NCBI RefSeq assembly: GCF_014174495.1 | Contig: NZ_JACJHR010000008.1 | Span: 1-64,000, forward strand | Direction of reading: 5' to 3' | Length of the DNA: 64,000 nucleotides | Origin: Amycolatopsis echigonensis | GTDB lineage: Bacteria; Actinomycetota; Actinomycetes; Mycobacteriales; Pseudonocardiaceae | Shown here: positions 51,601 to 60,238 of the stretch, piece by piece | Numbering within the stretch: position 1 is the stretch's first letter | How the letters are laid out: each line of letters begins with the position of its first letter | The notes under the pieces: model-generated | What the model was told of the DNA's origin: nothing | The model's database searches: none | What the model saw: only the letters and a program-made list of their open reading frames with translations | Translations under genes and position numbers: made by a program

Positions 51601-53231
51601 GGCCGGCGCACGTCTCCCGTGCCGTCGCCGAGGACGTCGCGCGTCACCATCCGGCCGTCGGCGAACAGATCCTTGTCGTCAACGCCGAATCGGCGCACGT
51701 GCTCGTCGTCGCTTTCCTGCGGAGCGGCTTCGGAGAGGAATTTGGCGTCACCGCCGCCCGATTTCGGCGCGATCTGCTCGGCTTTCCGCAGTGCGACGGC
51801 TTCTTCCTCGGGAAGCTCGTCGACCGGCAACGGCCGGACCAGACCTTTCTGCTGACCTTCCGGTGCGCGGCCTTGCCGTTCGCGGTCTCCGGAAAGCGCG
51901 CCACCGGCCACTCCCGCGCCCAAAGCGGCAGCGCCTGCCCCGATTTCTCCGGGCGACGCTCCTCCTCCGCGCAGGACCGGGGCATTGCCGGGGGTTTCGG
52001 CGGCGGGGGCCGGCGGCGTCTGCGGGACACTGCCGACCAGTCGACCTCGTTGCAGCGCTTGGTTTTCGTGACCGCCACCGCTGCCGCCCGCGGCACCGCC
52101 GGGATTTCCCGCCGAGCCACCGCCGACCGCGGAACGCCCGGATCCGCTGGTCCCACCGAAACTTTCCGAACTGCCCACGGTTCCGCGGTTAGCCGGACCG
52201 CTTTCGGATCCGCTGCCAGTCCCACGCGGACCAGTCGGCAGAAACGACCCGGACTCCCCGGGCCGCATTCCGCCAGGAACCCGCGAACCACCCGAAGTGC
52301 TTGGCACACCAGAACTTCCCGGCCCGCCGGTGGAACCGACCGACCGAGGCGCACCAGGCAATCCCGGCTCGCTGACCCGAGGCGTGCTCCCCGGTGCCTT
52401 CTCCCAACCCGACGGCGGAGGAGGCGAAGACGGCGGCACGTAACTGGCCGCGACCACCGGCGCAGCTGGCCGAGCCGCCGGTGCTGGCGAGGGCGTGCCG
52501 TAAGCAGGCGTCGGCGGATCCGCAACCGGAGCAGGAGGCGGCGGCGGGGGAACGTACTCCGACTTCACCGACGCCGCGGCCGGCCGCACCTGGCCGTCCG
52601 GTGTCACGTCGACCGCCGCGGCCGCGCGGTCGACCGGGCTCGGCCCGCTGCCGGGCTGGACCATCGTCAGCGACTGCGGCTGGCTCAGCGGTTCGGTGGA
52701 CAGCAGGTTTTCCCCGCTCTGCTGGGCATAGGCGTTCAACGCCTCGACCGCTTGGCCGCGCGCGTTGTCCGCGGCCTGCACCTGAGCCGCGTGATCAGTC
52801 TCGAATCCGAGGAAGCTCGCCACCGAATCGACGAGAGTGAGGCTCTCCGCGCCTTTGCGCACCGCGGCCGGATCGGGCAGCTTGTACTTGGTGCGGTTGA
52901 ACGCTTCCCCTTGCGCGAAAAGCATTTCCGCGGTGTGCGCGACCTTCTGCATCGCGTCCTGCGAGAAGCCCGCCTGGTCGGACAGCACCTGCCCGGCCTG
53001 TCCGCCCGCCTGGCTCTGCCATTCGACACCCAGCTTCGCCAGCTGATCGCGCAACGTGTGGTCGGTGCTCGCGAGCGCGGTCGCGATTTCCCGCAACGCC
53101 TCGACCGCGGTGGCGATGCTGGCGATTCCGTCGCCGGTGCCGAACTTCTCGATCTCGTCGGCGATGGCGGTGTCGGTCCACCCGTCGAAACGGTGGTCGC
53201 GGATCCTGCCCGCGAGTTCGGAGATCTCCAC
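51597..53231 (-). CDS. PPE-domain protein with Pro/Gly-rich tail
   Basis: A 544-residue ESX substrate. Residues 1-170 form the helical PPE-like domain (SIATAVEALREIATALASTD, LGVEWQSQAGGQAGQVLSDQ, with a W-x-S-x-A/G turn). Residues 220-440 are an extended Pro-, Gly- and Ser-rich region, and the last 100 residues are charged (LPEEEAVALRKAEQIAPK). A canonical Pro-Pro-Glu start is missing, as is usual outside mycobacteria. GTG 53231 follows GGGAGGG. It should pair with the PE-like protein at 53824 and be bound by EspG. Confidence 0.82.
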   Translation of the reverse strand: MEISELAGRIRDHRFDGWTDTAIADEIEKFGTGDGIASIATAVEALREIATALASTDHTLRDQLAKLGVEWQSQAGGQAGQVLSDQAGFSQDAMQKVAHTAEMLFAQGEAFNRTKYKLPDPAAVRKGAESLTLVDSVASFLGFETDHAAQVQAADNARGQAVEALNAYAQQSGENLLSTEPLSQPQSLTMVQPGSGPSPVDRAAAAVDVTPDGQVRPAAASVKSEYVPPPPPPAPVADPPTPAYGTPSPAPAARPAAPVVAASYVPPSSPPPPSGWEKAPGSTPRVSEPGLPGAPRSVGSTGGPGSSGVPSTSGGSRVPGGMRPGESGSFLPTGPRGTGSGSESGPANRGTVGSSESFGGTSGSGRSAVGGGSAGNPGGAAGGSGGGHENQALQRGRLVGSVPQTPPAPAAETPGNAPVLRGGGASPGEIGAGAAALGAGVAGGALSGDRERQGRAPEGQQKGLVRPLPVDELPEEEAVALRKAEQIAPKSGGGDAKFLSEAAPQESDDEHVRRFGVDDKDLFADGRMVTRDVLGDGTGDVRRP

Positions 53232-53240
53232 GCGCCCTCC

Positions 53241-53843
53241 CTAGGTCCGGTTCTTCAGGCCCTGCACGGCCAGGCCGGCGGCCTGGGTGGCGATGTCGCA
53301 CAACTGCGGCTGGCTGAACGCGCCCGCGGTGACCGCGAACTCCTGTGCCGCGATGGTCTGTCCCGCGGCGACGCCGACGAGCACCTCGCAGTCGGCAGGC
53401 GTGCCCGCCGCGCGGTAGTTCGTGATCGCCGGATAGCCCTCGACGCTGGTCGGCGCGGTGGTCATGCTGTTCTTGCGCCGCGATCCGGTGAGCCACTCCT
53501 GCACGTCCGCGCTGACGATCCGCAGGTGCAGCGCGTGGAACGGCTCGGTCTTGTCCGAGTCGAACACGCAGGTGGGCCCGTCCTTCGCCTCGGCGGCCTT
53601 GCGCGGCACGCTCGTGACCTTCAGCAGGTCGAGCTGCGCCTGCCCGAGCAGATCGCACGGATCGGTCCCGGCGACCGGCAAGTCCGACGGCCGCGGCGGC
53701 AATGCGGCCGCTTTCGTCTGCTGCGCCAGGGAGCTCATCGCGGGCTCTACGGGGTACGCGGTGCCTTGCTCGCCCGACGAGCAGCCCGCGACGCCGAGCA
53801 CCGCGACGACGGCGAGAACTGGCTTAGTGGATGCCGTGCGCAC
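53241..53843 (-). CDS. DUF3558 lipoprotein
   Basis: A 200-residue lipoprotein. The signal peptide VRTASTKPVLAVVAVLGVAG ends at a lipobox Cys (VAGC). The DUF3558 domain has the two typical Cys-containing motifs DPCDLLGQAQLDLL and GPTCVFDSD, plus PADCEVLVGVA and QLCDIATQAA. The family occurs often beside PPE/EspG genes in actinomycetes; its role is unknown. GTG 53843 is chosen, 20 bases inside the preceding gene, with GGGGA before it. Confidence 0.85.
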   Translation of the reverse strand: MRTASTKPVLAVVAVLGVAGCSSGEQGTAYPVEPAMSSLAQQTKAAALPPRPSDLPVAGTDPCDLLGQAQLDLLKVTSVPRKAAEAKDGPTCVFDSDKTEPFHALHLRIVSADVQEWLTGSRRKNSMTTAPTSVEGYPAITNYRAAGTPADCEVLVGVAAGQTIAAQEFAVTAGAFSQPQLCDIATQAAGLAVQGLKNRT

Positions 53844-54213
53844 CGCGGTCCCCGAACGCCGCGGCCTTGTCCGCGTCGCTGGCCTCGTACGTCTTCGCTG
53901 CTTCGCGCAACTGTCCGACAAGCTTGTGCAGATTGGCGACGTACGCGCGCACCTGCGCGGCGTACGACTGATCGCCTTCCGCGACAACGGTGTTCCACGC
54001 GGCCATGGCGTTCACGCTCACCGTGTCCGACGAAGGAGTGTCGACGCGCAGCTCGCCCAGCCGCGTGAGGAGCTTGTCTTCGAGCGCACTGACCTGCTCG
54101 TCGACCACCCGCGCGACCTCGAGCAGCTTCGCCGGCTCAACGACGATGTCCGCCACGCCCGGCGCTGCCGGTACCGACGAAGCCAGGTCGGTGAGCGGTG
54201 TGCTTCCCGGCAT
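53824..54213 (-). CDS. PE-like ESX protein
   Basis: A 129-residue helical protein without signal peptide, first gene of the ESX locus. VVEPAKLLEVARVVDEQVSA begins the first helix and AAWNTVVAEGDQSYAAQVRA the second; W-N takes the place of the usual turn. Its order PE-like, DUF3558, PPE, EspG is a recurring set in Pseudonocardiales. It probably pairs with the PPE protein. ATG 54213 is preceded by AGGGG. Confidence 0.78.
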   Translation of the reverse strand: MPGSTPLTDLASSVPAAPGVADIVVEPAKLLEVARVVDEQVSALEDKLLTRLGELRVDTPSSDTVSVNAMAAWNTVVAEGDQSYAAQVRAYVANLHKLVGQLREAAKTYEASDADKAAAFGDRGAHGIH

Positions 54214-54312
54214 GCGCTAACCCCTCCCGTGATACGGACGGTGACCGTACGGACCCGTTTCGAGGCTACCAACCGGCGCGTGAACCCGTGGCGAACTTCG
54301 TGGAGAAGCCGC

Positions 54313-55572
54313 TCAGGCGGGTGCGGTTACTTCCCCGTTGGCCGCGCGCAGTGCGATGTCGGTGCGATGGTGCGAGCCAGCGAGGTGTACGCGCTCAACA
54401 GTCTCGTACGCGTGCTTACGCGCCGCCTTAAGCGTCTTACCAGTGCCGACAACCGACAGCACGCGTCCGCCGGCCGAGATCACCGCACCGTCGTCGCGAC
54501 GCCGCGTACCCGCGTGAAGCACGCCTTCGATCTCTCCGCCGGTGATGACGTCACCAGTGCGCGGCTTGCCCGGGTACCCGTCCGCGGCGATCACGACGGT
54601 GACCGCAGCCCCGCCCGACCACTCCAGCGGCGGCAGCTCAGCGAGCTTCCCAGTGGCCGTCGCGTTCAGCACGGACAGCAGCGGCGTACGCAGCAGCGCC
54701 AGCACAACCTGCGTCTCGGGGTCGCCGAAGCGGCAGTTGAACTCGATCACCTGCGGGCCTTCCGAGGTGAGCGCGAGGCCGGCGTACAGCAGGCCGGAGA
54801 ACGGGCAGCCCCGGTCGGCGAGTTCGTCCACCACCGGCTGCACGACTCGCGCGACGACGTCGTCCACCAGGTCGGCGGGCGCCCACGGCAGCGGCGCGTA
54901 GGCACCCATGCCGCCGGTGTTCGGGCCGGTGTCGCCGTCTCCGACGCGCTTGAAGTCCTGCGCGGGCAGCATCGGCACCACGGTGCGGCCGTCGACGAAG
55001 CAGAACAGCGACGCCTCCGGACCGTCCAAAAAGGACTCCAAGAGGACCGGGTGCCCGCCGTCGAGCAGCATCAGCGCGTGCTTGCGCGCGACCTCGACGT
55101 CCTGCGTCACGACCACGCCCTTGCCCGCGGCGAGACCGTCGTCCTTCACGACCCAGGTGGGCCCGAAGCGCTGAAGCGCGGCGTCGAGGCGCGCGGGAGT
55201 GTCGACAACCTCGCTGCGAGCCGTCGGCACCTTCGCGGCCGCCATGACGTCTTTCGCGAACGCCTTCGACCCCTCGATGCGCGCAGCTGCGGCAGACGGT
55301 CCGAAGCAGGCGATGCCGGCTTCGCGCACCGCGTCGGCGACGCCCGCGACGAGCGGCACCTCCGGCCCGATCACGACGAGGTCGGCCTTCCACTCCTTGG
55401 CCAGGGCCGCTACGGCCTCCGGCTCGGCGAGCTCGACCCCGAGCTGCTCCGCGACCGCAGTCGTGCCGGCATTGCCGGGGGCGCAAGCGAGCGCCGTGAC
55501 CGCGGGGTCGCCTGCCACCGCGAGGACGAGTGCATGCTCCCGAGCGCCGGAGCCGATTACCAGTACGCGCAC
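54313..55572 (-). CDS. purD: phosphoribosylamine-glycine ligase PurD
   Basis: A 419-residue ATP-grasp enzyme for the second step of purine synthesis, joining glycine to phosphoribosylamine. [13 protein letters not shown] begins the protein, [22 protein letters not shown] and [17 protein letters not shown] are classic PurD motifs, and [14 protein letters not shown] carries the metal ligands. GTG 55572 is chosen since VRVLVIGSG is the usual N-terminus; the frame runs on upstream without similarity. Confidence 0.96.
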   Translation of the reverse strand: MRVLVIGSGAREHALVLAVAGDPAVTALACAPGNAGTTAVAEQLGVELAEPEAVAALAKEWKADLVVIGPEVPLVAGVADAVREAGIACFGPSAAAARIEGSKAFAKDVMAAAKVPTARSEVVDTPARLDAALQRFGPTWVVKDDGLAAGKGVVVTQDVEVARKHALMLLDGGHPVLLESFLDGPEASLFCFVDGRTVVPMLPAQDFKRVGDGDTGPNTGGMGAYAPLPWAPADLVDDVVARVVQPVVDELADRGCPFSGLLYAGLALTSEGPQVIEFNCRFGDPETQVVLALLRTPLLSVLNATATGKLAELPPLEWSGGAAVTVVIAADGYPGKPRTGDVITGGEIEGVLHAGTRRRDDGAVISAGGRVLSVVGTGKTLKAARKHAYETVERVHLAGSHHRTDIALRAANGEVTAPA

Positions 55573-55706
55573 GCGGGACAGCGTAACGGTGCGTGTCGCG
55601 CGGCGGCAGCGCGCCGTCCGCGACCCCGGCCTGGACCAGACGCGCGACTGGTCCGGTGCGCGCTCAGCCTGGCGCGAAGGTTGTCCGGATTCGGGTGCCA
55701 TCGACC

Positions 55707-55725
55707 GTTTACCCGGTTGTCAACC
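55707..55725 (+). promoter_or_regulatory. possible PHO-box-like direct repeat
   Basis: GTTTACC (55707-55713) and GTCAACC (55719-55725) are 12 bases apart and each is close to GTTCACC, the core of PhoP sites in streptomycetes. They lie about 100 bases upstream of the glycerophosphodiesterase gene, a kind of gene known to be phosphate-regulated. The match is imperfect. Confidence 0.25.
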
Positions 55726-55823
55726 GCTCGTCCGGCTGGTGCCGTGCGCCCGACGCTTGCGGCGGTGAGGGTGACGCGGTAGTCGTGGCGAGCTGCGGAT
55801 CGCCCGGTAGAGAAAGGTCCCCC

Positions 55824-56960
55824 ATGAAGCGCAAACGCCTCGGCGTGCTCGCCCTGTCCGGCCTGGCCCTGCTCGGCGTCGCCGGCCTCGCGATCGGCCC
55901 GGCCGCCGCGAGCGAGGAGACGGCCGCGGGTGCGGCCGCGCACGGTCCCCGGCACGATGACCCGGTGATCGTCGGACACCGGGGCGCGCCCGGCTACCGC
56001 CCGGAGCACACGCTCGCGTCGTACGAACTCGCCTACCGGATGGGCGTGGACTACGTCGACGTCGACCTGGTGCCGACCAAGGACGGCCAGCTCGTCGCCC
56101 GGCACGAGCCGGAGATCGGCGGCACCACCGACGTCGCGGCCCATCCGGAGTTCGCCTCGCGCAAGACGACGAAGGTCATCGACGGAACCACGATGACCGG
56201 CTGGTTCACCGAGGACTTCACGCTCGCCGAGCTGAAGACGCTCTACGCCAAGGAGCGGATCCCGCAGAACCGGCCGAACAACCAGCTCTACGACGGCCGC
56301 TACCGGATCGCGACGTACCAGGAGGTGCTCGACCTGACCCAGCGGCTCGGCCGCGAGCTGCACCGGACGCTGGGCACCTACCCGGAGGTCAAGCACTCGA
56401 CCTACTTCTCGTCGATCGGCAACCCGACCGAGCCGAAGCTGGTGTCGATCCTCGACCGCAACGGCCTGAACCGGCCGAACGCGCCGGTGATCATCCAGTC
56501 GTTCGAGGTGTCGAACCTGCAGGCGCTGCACAAGCAGGTGCGGGTGCCGCTGCTGCAGCTGACGGAGGCGAAGGGCGCTCCGGCGGACTTCGTCGCGAAG
56601 GGCGACAAGCGCACCTACGCCGACCTGGTCACGCCCGCCGGTCTGCGCGAGATCGCGAAGTACGCGAAGTACCTCGGCCCAGAGAAGGGGCAGGTCATCC
56701 CGCGGGACGCGCAGGACAACCTCGGCAAGCCGACCACGCTGATCGCCGACGCGCACCGCGCCGGGCTTGAAGTGCAGCCCTACACCTTCCGCAACGAAAA
56801 CCCGTTCCTTCCGGCGAACCTGCGCTCCTCGGCAAGCCCGAGTGCGTTCGGCAACGTGTTCGCGGAGGAAGCGGCGTTCCTGAAGGCCGGGGTCGACGGG
56901 TTCTTCGCCGACCAGCCGGACACCGCGCTGGAGTCGGTGCGGGACTTCACTGGTCGCTGA
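55824..56960 (+). CDS. secreted glycerophosphodiester phosphodiesterase
   Basis: A 378-residue exported enzyme that releases glycerol 3-phosphate from glycerophosphodiesters. A Sec signal peptide (KRKRLGVLALSGLALLGVAG ... AAAS, residues 2-33) precedes the GDPD barrel: VGHRGAPGYRPEHTLASYEL with the catalytic His-Arg-Gly, then VDVDLVPTKDGQLVARHEPE with the second His. In GlpQ-like enzymes the metal-binding pair is E-x-D; here it reads D-V-D, a conservative change. ATG 55824 is preceded by GAAAGG. Confidence 0.92.
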   Translation: MKRKRLGVLALSGLALLGVAGLAIGPAAASEETAAGAAAHGPRHDDPVIVGHRGAPGYRPEHTLASYELAYRMGVDYVDVDLVPTKDGQLVARHEPEIGGTTDVAAHPEFASRKTTKVIDGTTMTGWFTEDFTLAELKTLYAKERIPQNRPNNQLYDGRYRIATYQEVLDLTQRLGRELHRTLGTYPEVKHSTYFSSIGNPTEPKLVSILDRNGLNRPNAPVIIQSFEVSNLQALHKQVRVPLLQLTEAKGAPADFVAKGDKRTYADLVTPAGLREIAKYAKYLGPEKGQVIPRDAQDNLGKPTTLIADAHRAGLEVQPYTFRNENPFLPANLRSSASPSAFGNVFAEEAAFLKAGVDGFFADQPDTALESVRDFTGR

Positions 56961-56989
56961 TTTTCGTTTGCAGGCTTAGGTTTCTTCTC

Positions 56990-57024
56990 GGCCCGCCGGT
57001 GACGTTCGTGTTCACCGGCGGGCC
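56990..57024. terminator. terminator after the phosphodiesterase gene
   Basis: GGCCCGCCGGTGA (56990-57002) pairs perfectly with TCACCGGCGGGCC (57012-57024) around nine bases, followed by TTTC. It ends the plus-strand gene and could also serve the convergent gene ending at 57089. Confidence 0.85.
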
Positions 57025-57088
57025 TTTCACACCGGGAACGGTGGACAGGCTGCCCGTCGGCATCGTCGTGCCGCCCAGGACGAGATGC

Positions 57089-57562
57089 TCAATCATCGTG
57101 ACGATGGAGTGCTCCGCGGAGCGCGCGGGCGACAGTCCGTTGCAATCGCCGCAGGATCTTGATCGTCTCCTCATCCGAGAACCCGGTCGTAATCGGCCAA
57201 TCCATCCCGGACCCGAACCCGTCGCTGGCGAACACGATTTCGGTAGCTGCCACCAGCCGCCGCCAGTCCCGAAGACTCAGCGGATCACCAGCGACGAGCG
57301 CCGCTCGCAGCCGGAGCCTCTCCTCGTGCAGATCAGCCACGCTCCGAAAGTCCATCGCGACCGCGAGCGCCTCGCTGCAGTGCGCTGGTCCGCCCCATTC
57401 AGCCAGCCCGCACCGCAGCACCTCGCGCTCGTCCTCAGCGAGTTCAATCGCCACCAAGTCTTCGGCGTTCACCGGCGAATCATGGCCTGCGTGCTCACCC
57501 ACCCACAGATGACCGGTTCGAGTGATGCTTTCTCGAACATCAGTTCGACATACTGGGTTCAT
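57089..57562 (-). CDS. hypothetical protein
   Basis: A 157-residue soluble protein, mostly helical in appearance (AEDLVAIELAEDEREVLRCG, LAVAMDFRSVADLHEERLRL, FSDEETIKILRRLQRTVARA). No family was recognised; there is no signal peptide or membrane helix. ATG 57562 is taken as start, with GTG 57571 as the alternative; neither has a clear ribosome site. It stands alone on this strand between a terminator and the permease promoter. Confidence 0.62.
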   Translation of the reverse strand: MNPVCRTDVRESITRTGHLWVGEHAGHDSPVNAEDLVAIELAEDEREVLRCGLAEWGGPAHCSEALAVAMDFRSVADLHEERLRLRAALVAGDPLSLRDWRRLVAATEIVFASDGFGSGMDWPITTGFSDEETIKILRRLQRTVARALRGALHRHDD

Positions 57563-57630
57563 GATGATCACCGAAACCCGGACCGCCCTGCGCCGTTCGG
57601 AGGAGCTTTTGCCCAGCTACCAGCGAAACC

Positions 57631-57660
57631 TTGACACCCGCGAACGGAGAGGGCTAACTT
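57631..57660 (+). promoter_or_regulatory. promoter of APC permease gene
   Basis: TTGACA (57631-57636), a perfect -35 hexamer, is followed after 18 bases by TAACTT (57655-57660). Transcription would begin near 57667, 40 bases upstream of the ATG at 57709, which has GGTGGG as ribosome site. Confidence 0.55.
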
Positions 57661-57708
57661 CTGCCCACTCTCAATGGTCTGTCCGCATACCTTTCAGGTG
57701 GGTGCCCG

Positions 57709-59244
57709 ATGGATGTCTCCGACCAGCAGACCGGCCAACCCGACGAAGACAGCGCTCGCCTGCACGCGCTCGGCTACGCGCAGGAACTCAAACGCACGAT
57801 GTCGGCGTTCTCCAACTTCGCCGTGTCGTTCACGATCATCTCGATCCTGTCCGGCTGCCTCACGCTGTACGGCTTCGGCATGAAGACCGGCGGCCCGGCG
57901 GCGATGATCTGGGGCTGGCCGCTGGTCGGGCTGTTCGTGGTGCTGGTCGGGCTGGGCATGGCGGAAGTGTGCTCGAGCTACCCGACCGCGGGCGGGCTCT
58001 ACTACTGGGCGGCGAAGCTGGCGACCCGCAACGGCCCGGCGTGGTCGTGGTTCACCGGCTGGTTCAACCTGATCGGGCAGATCGCGGTCACCGCTGGCAT
58101 CGACTTCGGAGCCGCGCTCTTCCTGAACGCGTTCCTCGATCTGCAGTGGGGCTTCAGCGCGACGCCGGGGCACACGATTTTGCTGCTGGCCGTCATTCTC
58201 GTCGTGCACGGGGCGCTGAACACCTTCGGCGTGCGAGTGGTGGCGGTGCTGAACAGCGTCAGCGTGTGGTGGCATCTGCTGGGCGTGCTGGTGATCGTGG
58301 GCGTGCTCGTGTTCGTGCCGGCGAAGCATCAGGAAGCGTCGTTCGTGTTCGGCAGCTTCGTGAACCAGACCGGCTGGGGTTCCGCGCCGTATGTGTTCTT
58401 GCTGGGTTTGCTGCTGGCGCAGTACACCCTCACCGGCTACGACGCCTCGGCGCACATGACGGAGGAAACCAAGAACGCCGCGAAAGCGGGACCGCGCGGA
58501 ATCATCAACTCGATCCTCGTGTCGCTGGTCGCGGGCTGGATCCTGTTGATCGGCCTGACGTTCGCGATCCAGGACTACGACGGAGCCGTCAATTCGGCCA
58601 CGGGTGTTCCGCCGGCACAGATCTTCATCGACGCGACCGGAGCCGTGACCGGCAAATTCCTGCTCCTGATCTGCATCGGCGCACAGTTGTTCTGCGGCAT
58701 GGCGTCAGTGACCGCGAACTCCCGCATGATCTACGCCTTCGCCCGCGACGGCGCGATCCCGGGTTCGAAGATCTGGCACAACATCAACAAACGAACCCAA
58801 ACCCCGACCAACGCAGTATGGCTCGCGGCCGGTGGCGCACTGGTGCTGGCGTTGCCGTACCTGTGGAGCGCGACGGCTTACGCGGCAGTCACCTCGATCG
58901 CGACAGTGGGCCTGTACGTCGCGTACGTGATCCCGGTCTTCCTCCGCGTCCGCCGCGGCGACAGCTTCGAGAAAGGCCCGTGGAACCTGGGCCGCTGGGG
59001 CAAACCGATCGGCATCGTCGCGACGGCGTGGGTCGTGGTGATCTTCGTGCTCTTCATGCTGCCGCAAGCAAGTCCCATCACGGTCGACACGTTCAACTAC
59101 ACGCCGATCGCCTTCCTGGTGGTGCTGGGAGGAGCGGCCCTGTGGTGGGTCTTGTCCGCGCGGAAGTGGTTCACCGGCCCGAAGGTGCAGGGCTCGGCGG
59201 AGGAATTGGCCGCCGTGGAAAAGGAACTGAAGGAGCTCGGCTAG
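57709..59244 (+). CDS. APC-family amino acid permease
   Basis: A 511-residue transporter with about twelve membrane helices. The first helix region FSNFAVSFTIISILSGCLTL and the loop YPTAGGLYYWAAKLA are typical of the APC superfamily branch that includes GABA/choline-type permeases; TGYDASAHMTEETKNAA is the conserved cytoplasmic motif. It should import an amino acid or amine with protons. The C-terminus is short and charged. The gene stands alone with its own promoter; after it comes a repeat tract of about 1 kb without genes. Confidence 0.9.
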   Translation: MDVSDQQTGQPDEDSARLHALGYAQELKRTMSAFSNFAVSFTIISILSGCLTLYGFGMKTGGPAAMIWGWPLVGLFVVLVGLGMAEVCSSYPTAGGLYYWAAKLATRNGPAWSWFTGWFNLIGQIAVTAGIDFGAALFLNAFLDLQWGFSATPGHTILLLAVILVVHGALNTFGVRVVAVLNSVSVWWHLLGVLVIVGVLVFVPAKHQEASFVFGSFVNQTGWGSAPYVFLLGLLLAQYTLTGYDASAHMTEETKNAAKAGPRGIINSILVSLVAGWILLIGLTFAIQDYDGAVNSATGVPPAQIFIDATGAVTGKFLLLICIGAQLFCGMASVTANSRMIYAFARDGAIPGSKIWHNINKRTQTPTNAVWLAAGGALVLALPYLWSATAYAAVTSIATVGLYVAYVIPVFLRVRRGDSFEKGPWNLGRWGKPIGIVATAWVVVIFVLFMLPQASPITVDTFNYTPIAFLVVLGGAALWWVLSARKWFTGPKVQGSAEELAAVEKELKELG

Positions 59245-60238
59245 TCCCGCGAGTTCTCGAGACTGCCGACCGTTCTCCACCCTGCGTCGCTTCGCCTGGC
59301 GTCCCTTCGCCTGGTGCCGGTCTGCCCGGCTTCGCTTGGCCCCGCAGCGTGCCGTCTGGCATCGCACGGTCTGGCAGCGTGCCGTCTGGCATCGCACGGT
59401 CCGGCGGTGTGCCGTCTGGCATCGCACGGTCTGGCAGCGTGCCGTCTAGCGGCGTTCGGTCCAGCGGCGCGCCGTCCGGCGTCGCACGGTCCGGCGGTGT
59501 GCCGTCTGGCATCGCACGGTCTGGCAGCGTGCCGTCTAGCGGCGTTCAGTCCAGCGGCGCGCCGTCCGGCATCGCACGGTCCAGCGGCGTCGTCCGGTCC
59601 GACATCGCTCCGCCGAGCGCCTGATCGGAGCCTGCGAACGGGAGTCTGGTCGGCCGCTCGCCGAACCGCCGTGTGCCGACCGCGTCGCCCGACCGGTTCA
59701 TCCGCGGCGAGGCGGACCGGCTGCCACAGCATCGCTGGGCTCGCCCGCCGTCGCCTGCCCGCGACTGCCTCGGCAGAGCCGTTTTGCCCACGGTCAACCG
59801 CTACTTGCGGTGTCGCCGGGCGGCTTGACTCACTACGACCAACCATTCCGACGTTCGCGCCGCCCACGGTTTCCGCCTCAATGCAAGGCGGCTGTCCCGT
59901 CCACCCCGTGACCCACCCGGGCGCGACGCTTCCTGGCCGTCGCCGTCCGCCAAGCCACCGCGTCGATGCCGGGTCGCCACCCGACCCGGCCACCAGGCCG
60001 CAGGTGCTGCCCCCCGAACGGCGGGGCGCGATGCCCGCGTCGATCCGCCTCCGCCCATCACCATCCGCCAACCGCCGCCGAGCCCGATACCGCTGACCCG
60101 AAAGGACCCGCTCACCAACGCCTCACGAAGCCCACCAACAAGCCGCCCTCCGCCCGCAACCCACCCGTCCACCTCGTCCCGAAGGGAGTCCCGACACGAA
60201 CCCACACCATCCGTGCCTCCTCCGACCCATGAGTCAAG
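59245..60238. other. about 1 kb without a gene, first third is minisatellite
   Basis: Between the permease and the antiporter no frame has a plausible start and family resemblance. Open frames on both strands across 59314-60071 come from the repeat and from GC bias: Ala/Arg/Pro/Ser-rich strings without third-position preference. The part after 59600 contains no clear hairpin or promoter that I can defend. Confidence 0.6.
59341..59580. repeat. 30-bp minisatellite with 90-bp higher order
   Basis: Eight direct units of exactly 30 bases fill this stretch. Each is two related halves of 15, for example GCACGGTCTGGCAGC and GTGCCGTCTGGCATC. Units 3-5 (59401-59490) and 6-8 (59491-59580) are nearly identical 90-base blocks, differing at two positions. 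Decayed 15-base units extend left to about 59286. There are no unique spacers, so it is not a CRISPR array. Confidence 0.9.

Noticed and set aside
59341..59580. CRISPR array
   Set aside because: Units are contiguous 30-base repeats without unique spacers, and no cas gene is near.
59314..60096. Open frames of 260-276 codons on both strands through the minisatellite
   Set aside because: The 30-base unit is open in several frames by composition, none has a ribosome site or homologous look, and both strands are equally open.
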